Below are positions 1 through 5,886 of a stretch of DNA of 11,765 nt, one piece after another (the first letter of the stretch is position 1; every line of letters begins with the position of its first letter). The notes under the pieces were generated by a model. It did no database searches. It saw only the letters and a list, made by a program, of their open reading frames with translations, and was not told where the DNA came from. Source of the DNA: an uncultured Rickettsiales bacterium (GTDB lineage: Bacteria; Pseudomonadota; Alphaproteobacteria; Rs-D84); assembly GCA_900549365.1 (NCBI GenBank), contig UROD01000021.1, positions 1-11,765 on the forward strand, given 5' to 3'. The translations under genes and the position numbers were made by a program.

Positions 1-984
1 TGGCTGTTGTGGCCATGTTTATCTATGTTTGCGGTTGGAATGCTGATGTGGGGCGTCCAAGGGGCTATCTATAACGTCGTTTCCGAAGATGTTTTGTATG
101 ACGAGGTTTGCGCCCGCAGCGATACCTTGTCATATGAAAGCGTGCTCAGCCGGCGCAAGAATATCGATGCAATTGGTGCGGCATTGTCGTCCGCGGGGTC
201 GCTGTTGATGTTCTTTGGGTACGAATGGGTGACGGCATTGTCAGTGTTGGCAATAGTTGGCGGTATGATATCTGTTATGCGCATGCATTTGGTTCAGGAA
301 TATCGTGGCATTAACGATAATGCGGGGGCGATTTCTAAATCGGTTAAAAGTGCGGTTCAGGTTATGTGTACATCGCCATCGGTTATCGTGATGTTGGTTA
401 TTACGGTTCTGGTGACTAATTTTTCATATCTGGACGATTATCTGTCGCTGATTGGTTTTGGCATTGGTATACCAGTTCAGTTTATCGGCGTTGTGCCGTT
501 CTTTATCATGCTGTGTCAGGTCGTGGGACAATCCTATGCGCATAAATTTACGTGGGTACGCCCGATGTGGTTATATGTGATGATATTGGTTGTGGGTGTG
601 TTGTTCGGTATATTTGCCATGAATTACAGTTTATATGGTTTGATTGCGCTGGGGGTGGCGTATGCGATATGCGCATGTCTGAAAATATTGCTGTTTTCAC
701 GGTTTCAAAATATGTTGCCGGCACGCAACAGAATGGAAATCTTGTCGTTTTACAGCATTGCGGACCAGACGTCTTATTTGTTTATGAGTTTGATTATCGG
801 TTTGGGTGCAACACTGGGTAGTTGGCGGTACAGTATCGCAATTATGTCTGGGCTGTTGATAATACTGGGTGTGTGTGCATTGTTGTTTGGACATCGTCGC
901 GCGTCTAGTTATTGCAATCGTTGCACGATTTGCGATGATGTGCCCAGCACAACAATTCGGCCGTGTGGGTGCGAAATTATATGA
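1..984 (+). CDS. Major facilitator superfamily transporter, 3' part
   Basis: The open frame runs in from the left edge and stops at 982-984, so the N-terminal part is missing and no start can be assigned. The 328 visible codons are very hydrophobic, with about eight or nine probable membrane helices separated by short charged loops. Near the left end, EDVLYDEV followed by YESVLSRRKNI matches the sequence around the third and fourth helices of MFS exporters of the 'eAllYDsl...YekvlGR' type, so this is probably an efflux-type MFS protein. The substrate cannot be read from the sequence. The last 25 residues are unusual: cysteine codons at 913, 922, 931, 964 and 970 form a C-x8-type cluster with C-x2-C-x2-C and C-x-C spacing in the presumed cytoplasmic tail. 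The superfamily call is fairly secure; the function is not. Confidence 0.75.
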   Translation, partial: WLLWPCLSMFAVGMLMWGVQGAIYNVVSEDVLYDEVCARSDTLSYESVLSRRKNIDAIGAALSSAGSLLMFFGYEWVTALSVLAIVGGMISVMRMHLVQEYRGINDNAGAISKSVKSAVQVMCTSPSVIVMLVITVLVTNFSYLDDYLSLIGFGIGIPVQFIGVVPFFIMLCQVVGQSYAHKFTWVRPMWLYVMILVVGVLFGIFAMNYSLYGLIALGVAYAICACLKILLFSRFQNMLPARNRMEILSFYSIADQTSYLFMSLIIGLGATLGSWRYSIAIMSGLLIILGVCALLFGHRRASSYCNRCTICDDVPSTTIRPCGCEII

Positions 985-1042
985 TGGCAATTCATTCCTG
1001 ATGCTAGATTTGTCGCATACAAGTATGCTGGGGTGTATGAGT

Positions 1043-1711
1043 ATGCGTGTGCGTGATTTTATATTGAAAAGTATTCCGTATTTGCTGTCAATTGCGGGCG
1101 GAATTTTGTTGTTTGTATTGACCCAAGATAATATTGCAGATAAAGATGTTTCCGATTTGGTGACAAATATCGCAGCGTCGTTGTTGTCGATACCGCTGGT
1201 GTTTTTGCTGTATGATTATTCTAATTCGCGGATTTCTAATAAACTCAGTGCCACGTTGATGGAAAATATGACGGACAAAATCAACGTTCTGGTGTTGAAT
1301 ATAATTATGCTGTTGCGGCGTTCAATTGGGGTGCGTGGGCGCGCAACACTGGAATCTTTGAACCGCATGGACGGGTTGACGGCCAAGAGTATTGCGCAAA
1401 AAATCAAACTGACGCGGCCAACTATAAAAACGCTGCGGGCGTATCATATTGAATTGGAAAGTTTGCTGTACAGTGCGGTGCAATCAAACCTGTTATCGTT
1501 AAATCAGGTTCAGACATTGTCTGGGCTGGGGCGGGAATTGTTGCATCTGGTCAATGAAACACATTTTCGCAACAGTCGGACAGCGATTGCGCGTCATGTG
1601 GAAAACATAGTCACACACACGACAGATTGGCTGGACTCAGATGCAGGGCGCGCCATAGATTTTGAACACTTGTTGGCCGCGGCGCAAACGCGAAAAACAA
1701 AAAATAAATAA
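1043..1711 (+). CDS. Small membrane protein of unknown function, two TM segments
   Basis: I do not recognise a characterised family. From the ATG at 1043 the product has 222 residues. There are two hydrophobic segments at about residues 8-27 (IPYLLSIAGGILLFVLTQ) and 43-60 (NIAASLLSIPLVFLLYDY), then a charged, mostly helical region of about 160 residues that should be cytoplasmic. The short linker between the helices (DNIADKDVSDL) suggests a hairpin membrane anchor. The frame is open back to 869, but that overlaps the MFS gene by over 100 bases. I chose 1043 because GGGG at 1030-1033 is the only Shine-Dalgarno-like sequence and sits 9 bases before it; 1037 and 1025 are alternatives. It follows the MFS gene by about 58 bases and could be co-transcribed with it. 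The gene is likely real; the role is unknown. Confidence 0.65.
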   Translation: MRVRDFILKSIPYLLSIAGGILLFVLTQDNIADKDVSDLVTNIAASLLSIPLVFLLYDYSNSRISNKLSATLMENMTDKINVLVLNIIMLLRRSIGVRGRATLESLNRMDGLTAKSIAQKIKLTRPTIKTLRAYHIELESLLYSAVQSNLLSLNQVQTLSGLGRELLHLVNETHFRNSRTAIARHVENIVTHTTDWLDSDAGRAIDFEHLLAAAQTRKTKNK

Positions 1712-1725
1712 TTTTATTATTTTTC

Positions 1726-1754
1726 TTGATTTTTATTTCATATTGTGTCAGAAT
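1726..1754 (+). promoter_or_regulatory. Probable promoter of the tRNA-Lys unit
   Basis: A -35-like TTGATT at 1726-1731 and a -10-like CAGAAT at 1749-1754 are separated by 17 bases. Transcription would start near 1761, exactly at the leader hairpin before the tRNA. The match is moderate (CAGAAT is 4 of 6), but position and spacing fit. Confidence 0.4.
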
Positions 1755-1761
1755 TTGCCCC

Positions 1762-1800
1762 GAACCTTGAACGGAGAACGTAAGTTTCGTGTTCAGGTTC
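1762..1800 (+). other. Hairpin in the 5' leader of tRNA-Lys
   Basis: GAACCT plus GAAC (1762-1767, 1769-1772) pairs with GTTC plus AGGTTC (1791-1800), giving 10 base pairs with one bulged T at 1768. An inner ACG/CGT pairing (1778-1780, 1788-1790) extends it past an internal bulge. It ends six bases before the mature tRNA 5' end. It may shape RNase P processing or early transcript folding; its function is unknown. Confidence 0.5.
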
Positions 1801-1806
1801 CGTTTT

Positions 1807-1882
1807 GGGGACATAGCTCAGTTGGTAGAGCAAATGACTTTTAATCATTGGGTCCAGGGTTCGAGTCCCTGTGTCCCCACCA
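1807..1882 (+). tRNA. tRNA-Lys (anticodon UUU)
   Basis: This folds as a complete 76-base cloverleaf. The acceptor stem GGGGACA (1807-1813) pairs with TGTCCCC (1872-1878). The D arm is GCTC/GAGC (1816-1819, 1828-1831). The anticodon stem AATGA/TCATT (1833-1837, 1845-1849) holds loop CTTTTAA with anticodon TTT at 1840-1842. The T arm CAGGG/CCCTG (1855-1859, 1867-1871) holds loop TTCGAGT. Discriminator A1879 is followed by an encoded CCA (1880-1882). It would read AAA and AAG lysine codons. The gene stands alone between its own promoter and terminator. I saw no copy of its 3' end elsewhere in the window, so there is no sign of an integrated element using it as an attachment site. Confidence 0.97.
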
Positions 1883-1889
1883 AAAATTC

Positions 1890-1918
1890 AAACGCCGCTT
1901 GTCGGCGTTTTAATTTTT
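1890..1918 (+). terminator. Intrinsic terminator after tRNA-Lys
   Basis: A perfect 8-bp stem AAACGCCG/CGGCGTTT (1890-1897, 1903-1910) with loop CTTGT is followed by TAATTTTT. Flanking AAAAATT (1882-1888) can also pair with AATTTTT (1912-1918) across one mismatch, which makes the structure roughly symmetrical. It might therefore also stop minus-strand transcripts from the nuclease gene on the right. Confidence 0.85.
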
Positions 1919-1935
1919 GCCGGACACGGGACGAA

Positions 1936-2040
1936 GAACCCGAAGAAGGGGTTCGACAATGAGTAAACGCGCACGTCAATTTGACGGGCGCGTTGTCACG
2001 AATGCCCCGCAGTCCCATGCAGCGCGTGGGCGAGGGAACC
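1936..2040. ncRNA. Candidate structured RNA, GC-rich hairpin cluster
   Basis: The stretch between the tRNA terminator and the end of the minus-strand nuclease gene is more GC-rich than its surroundings and folds strongly. Hairpin A is GAACCC/GGGTTC (1936-1941, 1949-1954). Hairpin B has 7 bp, an A-G mismatch and 5 bp around an ATT loop (1966-1994). Hairpin C is CCCATGC/GCGTGGG with loop AGC (2014-2030). GGTTC at 1950-1954 can instead pair with GAACC at 2036-2040, closing a multibranch loop around B and C and excluding hairpin A. It does not resemble tmRNA, SRP RNA, RNase P RNA or 6S RNA as far as I can tell. It could be a small RNA, or the 3' untranslated end of the minus-strand gene, so the strand is left open. 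A short reading frame beginning MSKRARQFDGR at 1959, behind GAAGAAGGGG, is an alternative. Confidence 0.3.
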
Positions 2041-2056
2041 GCAATCATATTTTATG

Positions 2057-3256
2057 TTATCGTTGTTTTTGTGCGCACAACTGGTTATTCAAATTATTGA
2101 ATTTCATTGTGGTATATTGTTTCAGAATGTCTGGATTTTCTTTCGCAACGCGCATTATTTCGTGTGGGTATGCGGCGATGCCGCTGCCGTTAATGCACGG
2201 CGTCAGGGTTCTGAAATTTTTCTCTTGGAAAACATCGTTATTAAAATACAGGTGCATTGAATCATACATCAGTCGCATACTGGTGGTGTCGCCCTGCATT
2301 TGCAGCATCATTGGTATAATTGGCATTCGGGCGATTTGTGGGCCGAATATGTGTGACATTGCCACTTTTTGCGATTTTCCCGTCACGGCATTGTTCACGC
2401 GACGCGTAAATTCTGCTGTGTCCATGGTTGGTTCAACCCCATATTGTTGGGCGTAAATCATAACTGTTTTTGGGTCATACAAATCGTCCAATACAGGCGC
2501 GCTGCGGTTCAGTTTTTGCAGCGTTTGGGTGTAATTCGCGTATACCTGTTTGCCATTTGGTACATTGTCTGATAACAATACATAGTACTGAAACGTATTA
2601 AATAAATCGACATAGCACCACAGTTCATTACGCTGGGAAAACAAAATCATATTGTGAAATGGTGTTGGGGCGGGCGTGCCTTCTATGAATGCGTCAATCG
2701 GATTCAGTGGGCAAAACGGCACAACAGGGTAATTGTACTGTATACTGTTCACGGTATTACCCGCACGGTCAACCACCAGCCCAGATGCCAGATATTTGAA
2801 ATCCACGTTTTGTGACATTGCATAGTTAAACGCAATCTTGGCCATGCCAGTTTGAAACGCGGTATTTTGCAGGTCAAAATTATACGACACAATCTGTGGT
2901 GCAGTTGGTAATTTTGATATGTCACAACGTAATTCGCGACTTAAATCAGGGCACGATACAACCTTGCCATTTTTGATATTTGCGGCATATTCCCGACCAT
3001 TATATGAAACAGTGCCAGTGCATGGTGGCATTGATTTAGTATTGTTGGTCTTGGAAAAATTGTCTATGCGACTGATAATCGGATTAAATGTCTTGGTAAA
3101 CGGCGCATCAATGTATTTGCTGATATAATTGTTGCATTCGGGACAACAAATATCCTCGGATTCCAGTAATCCACCCAGCGCGTTTTGTATAACGTGCTCG
3201 CTGCTGCGGGTGGTGATTTCTTTGTTACAGTAAATACAATATTGTCTGTGTTCCAT
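2057..3256 (-). CDS. HNH_5-type endonuclease domain protein
   Basis: The 399-residue product has an N-terminal nuclease domain at about residues 5-45. It contains C7-x2-C10, then SSEHVIQNALGG with the catalytic-type H21, then C37/C38 and C41-N42. This is the zinc-ribbon layout of HNH_5 proteins ('CiYCg...sEHvipkslGG...iC..CN'). The remaining 350 residues are soluble and not recognised; they may bind DNA or partners. HNH_5 proteins occur mainly in accessory and phage-related regions, so a role in DNA cleavage, perhaps defence, is inferred only. The ATG at 3254-3256 has no Shine-Dalgarno sequence. A near-consensus promoter puts the RNA start about one base upstream, so translation is probably leaderless, which also fixes the start. 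Base use matches the neighbouring host genes. It faces the tRNA unit and stands alone. Confidence 0.8.
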   Translation of the reverse strand: MEHRQYCIYCNKEITTRSSEHVIQNALGGLLESEDICCPECNNYISKYIDAPFTKTFNPIISRIDNFSKTNNTKSMPPCTGTVSYNGREYAANIKNGKVVSCPDLSRELRCDISKLPTAPQIVSYNFDLQNTAFQTGMAKIAFNYAMSQNVDFKYLASGLVVDRAGNTVNSIQYNYPVVPFCPLNPIDAFIEGTPAPTPFHNMILFSQRNELWCYVDLFNTFQYYVLLSDNVPNGKQVYANYTQTLQKLNRSAPVLDDLYDPKTVMIYAQQYGVEPTMDTAEFTRRVNNAVTGKSQKVAMSHIFGPQIARMPIIPMMLQMQGDTTSMRLMYDSMHLYFNNDVFQEKNFRTLTPCINGSGIAAYPHEIMRVAKENPDILKQYTTMKFNNLNNQLCAQKQR

Positions 3257-3263
3257 ACCGAAT

Positions 3264-3291
3264 ATTGTAATACAAAGTTTCGTTTTGTCAA
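3264..3291 (-). promoter_or_regulatory. Strong promoter of the HNH_5 gene
   Basis: On the minus strand TTGACA (3286-3291) and TACAAT (3264-3269) are separated by 16 bases. The RNA start falls near 3257, next to the ATG at 3256, so the predicted mRNA is leaderless. Confidence 0.75.
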
Positions 3292-3323
3292 GATGGTAAA
3301 GGTTTTTATCTTGCTGTTTTTTG

Positions 3324-3332
3324 TGCTACAAT
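3324..3332 (+). promoter_or_regulatory. Extended -10 promoter before the YoaP-like remnant
   Basis: TGC-TACAAT forms an extended -10 element without a good -35. It lies about 20 bases before the remnant's ATG, which also has AAAAGGGA as an RBS at 3338-3345. This suggests a once functional gene start. The promoter diverges from that of the HNH_5 gene. Confidence 0.45.
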
Positions 3333-3351
3333 TTGGTAAAAGGGAACGCAT

Positions 3352-3481
3352 ATGCCGGAGTTTATAAATTTAACGCCTGAAAATATCGCGGACGAACACC
3401 TGTGCTGTATTTTACGGCGGTAAATTCCAGACCGTAAATTTGTTGACAGCGGACGCGTTGGCGCGCATACTGGGAAAATAA
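3352..3481 (+). pseudogene. Remnant of a YoaP-like GNAT acetyltransferase gene
   Basis: Two pieces of one protein family sit end to end in different frames. From the ATG at 3352 (RBS AAAAGGGA) the frame reads MPEFINLTPENIADEHLCC, close to the N-terminus of GNAT/YoaP-domain proteins ('i.LtpeNI.eEHiCCai'). It runs out of family sequence at about 3408 and stops at 3421-3423. One base out of phase, from 3401, AVFYGGKFQTVNLLTADAL runs to a stop at 3479-3481. It resembles the C-terminal end of YoaP domains ('tFavFydGkFvT.eiLt...l'). The family is usually about 250 residues long; here only about 20 residues from each end remain. The simplest reading is a large internal deletion with a frameshift, leaving the 5' and 3' ends. 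The family assignment rests on remembered consensus, so it is probable rather than certain. Confidence 0.55.
3443..3471 (+). promoter_or_regulatory. Probable promoter of the lipoprotein gene, inside the remnant
   Basis: TTGACA at 3443-3448 and CATACT at 3466-3471 are separated by 17 bases. The RNA would start near 3478 and leave a leader of about 25 bases containing the AGGGGG Shine-Dalgarno sequence. The -35 is perfect and the -10 matches 4 of 6. Confidence 0.5.
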
Positions 3482-3502
3482 TACCCAAGGGGGATGTAAG
3501 AA

Positions 3503-3868
3503 ATGAGAAAACTGGCAATTTTGTGTTCTGTGGGCGTGTTGGCGTCATGTGGTGCGATTGGTGTCGGCAGTAATCATGAAACCAATATTTATAACAATTC
3601 TGATGAAATGATAACGGTGTCCGCGGACAGTGGAATCTATAAAATCAAACCAGAACAAAGTATGAAAATATATTCGGCAAATGAAATGACAATCGCCAGC
3701 AAGAATACAGATTGTCCGTCACCAACCGTGTCGCGTAATCTGAATACGGGCGCGGTCGTGTTGGACGTATTTCCCGGCTTCCTATTGGGAATAATACCGG
3801 TATTTATTGATGCGGTGACCAATAATTTATACAGAATGCCAGAATCCTATTCGTATTCATGCATGTAA
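3503..3868 (+). CDS. Small outer-membrane-type lipoprotein, function unknown
   Basis: The 121-residue product begins with a type II signal peptide: MRK, a hydrophobic core, then the lipobox L13-A-S-C16. After cleavage Cys16 would be lipidated. Gly at +2 gives no inner-membrane retention signal, so the outer membrane is likely. The mature part (about 106 residues) includes NIYNNSDEMITVSADSG, and near the end GFLLGIIPVFIDAVTNNLYRMP. This C-terminal pattern of a glycine-rich hydrophobic stretch followed by 'D.vTn.lY..P' recalls short lipoproteins whose tails read 'G...vDaaTGamY.yP'; no biochemical role is known to me. The start at 3503 is supported by AGGGGG at 3488-3493. An ATG-TAA pair at 3494-3499 lies between RBS and start and could tune translation slightly. 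Nothing suggests an operon with the ABC gene 168 bases downstream. Confidence 0.75.
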   Translation: MRKLAILCSVGVLASCGAIGVGSNHETNIYNNSDEMITVSADSGIYKIKPEQSMKIYSANEMTIASKNTDCPSPTVSRNLNTGAVVLDVFPGFLLGIIPVFIDAVTNNLYRMPESYSYSCM

Positions 3869-3978
3869 CCCCCGCCCGTAAATTGCACCGTGTGTCGTGT
3901 AATAAATAAACGTTGCTTGCATTTTATCTGACCCCCCGATTTGCGTCAATTACATCAAAAAAATCAAAGAATTGCAAC

Positions 3979-4007
3979 TTGACATAAATTCGCAAATGTA
4001 CTAGCCT
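3979..4007 (+). promoter_or_regulatory. Possible promoter of the ABC exporter gene
   Basis: TTGACA at 3979-3984 is perfect, but the -10 is weak: TAGCCT at 4002-4007 with a 17-base spacer, or TACTAG at 3999-4004 with only 14. The RNA start would be near 4014. AGGA at 4025-4028 serves as the RBS for the ATG at 4037. Confidence 0.4.
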
Positions 4008-4036
4008 GGGCTCGGCATAATTTCAGGAATAGTATC

Positions 4037-5809
4037 ATGCGTCAATTGCCAAAAAAAGTTTCACGATTTTTTATCCAAGAATTCTGGCCATGCGCCGGTT
4101 GGTGGGCAATTGCATACGCGGTGTTGTCCATTTTGGATACGGTCGGGTTCAGTTTGATGGCACCATTTTTCTTGAAATATGTGGTCGCAAAATTACAGGC
4201 GTCGGATATATCGGCCGCATTTCATATCATTGTTCCGGTTGCCATCGTTTGGTTTGTGGTGCGTGGCATTTCGGTTTTGATTGCCGTATTGCGCTGGGCG
4301 GTGTTGGACAATCGCATTCGGTATCGCGCGTACAATAAAATTTCGTCGGATTTATACCATTATGTTTTTAAACAAGATATTTCGTATTTTTCTAACTCTA
4401 TGCCCGGGAAAATTGGCAGTCAAATAAACCAAATATCCGACTCGTTTGGTGAAACGATTGGTCTGGTTCTGGGGGAAATGTTGGCGACACTGTGCGCATT
4501 TGCAATTGCGGCGGTGGCATTGACCAATTTGGGCTGGCAATATGTCGCGCTGATTTCGGCATGCATAGTATTTCGAATTGGGTGGGGAATGGCAACATAC
4601 AAAATGGTTGTTCGTGGTGCAACCCGCCGGGCCAAAAAAACCAATACATTGCAGGGACACCTGTTGGACGCGTTGTCTAATTTCCCGGTTGTGAAATTAT
4701 TTGCGCGGGCCGATTGGGAACAACAGGCGGTAATGCCGGCACGCAACGATTTTGAACGCGCGGCGCGCAATTCGCATTTTATGTCGCGCATTTTCTGGGT
4801 GCCGGGGAATTTTGTGGTTGATGCCATTGGGTTTGGGGTGCTAATATTACTGTGCGGATATATGTATTCAATTGGTGCGTCGTCATTGGCCGATGTGTCA
4901 TTCGTTTTGGCAATATTTAACAGTCTCAGCAGTATGTCGCTTGGGTTCATTATGCTGTTCAAAAGTTTCATTCGTATGTGGGGAAATGCGGTCGGTTCGT
5001 ATGCCGTTTTGGTCCAGCCCATAAAAATTACCGATGCGCCAAACGCACCAAAATTAAATGTGACGGCGGGTAATATTGAAATTAAAAATCTGACATTCCG
5101 GTATGGAAAGAAAAATGTCCTGCGCAATGTGTCGTTGAATATTAAATCGGGTGAACGAATTGGACTGGTCGGGTTCAGTGGCGCCGGCAAAACCACATTG
5201 GTGAATTTAATTATGCGCCTGTATGATGTCACCAGAGGCCACATTCTGATTGATGGCCAAGATATTCGCACCGTCACCCAGGATTCATTACATGAAAACA
5301 TTTCATTCATTCCCCAGGAACCAACTATGTTTAACCGCAGCCTGCGCGAAAACATTGAATACGGCAAAATTGGCGCAACGATGGATGAAATTCGTGGCGC
5401 GGTGCATTTGGCGTCGGCCGATGCATTTATAAAAAATACACAGGATGGGTATGAAACAATTGTTGGGGACCGCGGAATTAAATTGTCGGGTGGGCAACGC
5501 CAACGTGTGGCAATTGCGCGTGCATTTTTGAAAAATGCCCCAATCTTGATTCTGGACGAGGCCACCGCCGCACTGGACAGTGAAACCGAGGCCGCTATTC
5601 AAAAAAGTTTCGATAAACTGACGCGTGGTCGCACCACCATAGTTATCGCGCATCGGTTGTCAACATTGCACAATATGGACCGAATTGTCGTTTTGCATCA
5701 TGGCCAGGTGGCCGAGGTCGGCACCCACATCCAATTACTGCGCCGCGTTGACGGAATTTATAAGCATTTGTGGGAAATGCAATCGGGCGGATTTGTCCCT
5801 GAAAAATAG
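4037..5809 (+). CDS. ABC exporter, fused membrane and ATPase domains (MsbA-like)
   Basis: This 590-residue half-transporter carries six membrane helices in about residues 20-320 and a nucleotide-binding domain in about 345-585. It should act as a homodimer in the inner membrane and drive export with ATP. All ATPase motifs are intact: Walker A GFSGAGKT (379-386), Q-loop Gln427 in FIPQEP, signature LSGGQRQR from 483, Walker B ILILDE with D507 and E508, and switch His539 in AHRLST. Length and layout match bacterial MsbA/LmrA-type exporters. The cargo (lipid A precursor, other lipid or drug) cannot be read from sequence, so no gene symbol is given. The start at 4037 follows AGGA, and upstream frames lack a better start. 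A leading TTGACA promoter suggests its own transcription. Its end is followed 77 bases later by the TatD gene, with a possible weak terminator between. Confidence 0.95.
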   Translation: MRQLPKKVSRFFIQEFWPCAGWWAIAYAVLSILDTVGFSLMAPFFLKYVVAKLQASDISAAFHIIVPVAIVWFVVRGISVLIAVLRWAVLDNRIRYRAYNKISSDLYHYVFKQDISYFSNSMPGKIGSQINQISDSFGETIGLVLGEMLATLCAFAIAAVALTNLGWQYVALISACIVFRIGWGMATYKMVVRGATRRAKKTNTLQGHLLDALSNFPVVKLFARADWEQQAVMPARNDFERAARNSHFMSRIFWVPGNFVVDAIGFGVLILLCGYMYSIGASSLADVSFVLAIFNSLSSMSLGFIMLFKSFIRMWGNAVGSYAVLVQPIKITDAPNAPKLNVTAGNIEIKNLTFRYGKKNVLRNVSLNIKSGERIGLVGFSGAGKTTLVNLIMRLYDVTRGHILIDGQDIRTVTQDSLHENISFIPQEPTMFNRSLRENIEYGKIGATMDEIRGAVHLASADAFIKNTQDGYETIVGDRGIKLSGGQRQRVAIARAFLKNAPILILDEATAALDSETEAAIQKSFDKLTRGRTTIVIAHRLSTLHNMDRIVVLHHGQVAEVGTHIQLLRRVDGIYKHLWEMQSGGFVPEK

Positions 5810-5818
5810 CACCGATAT

Positions 5819-5863
5819 ACGCCTGAAAGACATATTTGCACAAATTAGGCGTTGAATTTTTGG
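5819..5863 (+). terminator. Possible weak terminator after the ABC gene
   Basis: ACGCCT (5819-5824) and AGGCGT (5847-5852) form a perfect 6-bp inverted repeat. A nested ATTTG/CAAAT (5834-5838, 5841-5845) lies inside it, and TGAATTTTTGG follows. The large loop makes it weak. It also overlaps the -35 of the TatD promoter, so a regulatory site is an alternative. Confidence 0.25.
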
Positions 5864-5879
5864 TTGTGTGGGGTATATT
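5852..5879 (+). promoter_or_regulatory. Promoter of the TatD-family gene, predicted leaderless start
   Basis: TTGAAT (5852-5857) and TATATT (5874-5879) have a 16-base spacer. Transcription would begin at about 5886-5887, at the ATG of the TatD gene, so the mRNA is predicted to be leaderless. Confidence 0.55.
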
Positions 5880-5886
5880 GCATTAC

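Noticed and set aside
1807..1882. tRNA-Lys as the attachment site of an integrated element
   Set aside because: Only an 8-base match to its T arm (GGGTTCGA at 1949) was found downstream, and no integrase gene is in the window.
1845..2048. Minus-strand reading frame of 67 codons covering the tRNA and the region after it
   Set aside because: It is a translation of the antisense strand of tRNA-Lys and its terminator, a familiar false gene whose C-terminus reads GTQGLEPWTQ.
1959..2456. Plus-strand frame starting MSKRARQFDGR with an RBS-like GAAGAAGGGG
   Set aside because: Most of it runs antisense through the end of the well supported HNH_5 gene for about 400 bases; the RBS is also one half of a hairpin. 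Kept only as an alternative for the structured region.
4420..5565. Long minus-strand open frame of 381 codons
   Set aside because: It is the antisense shadow of the ABC exporter, whose plus-strand frame has every expected ATPase motif.
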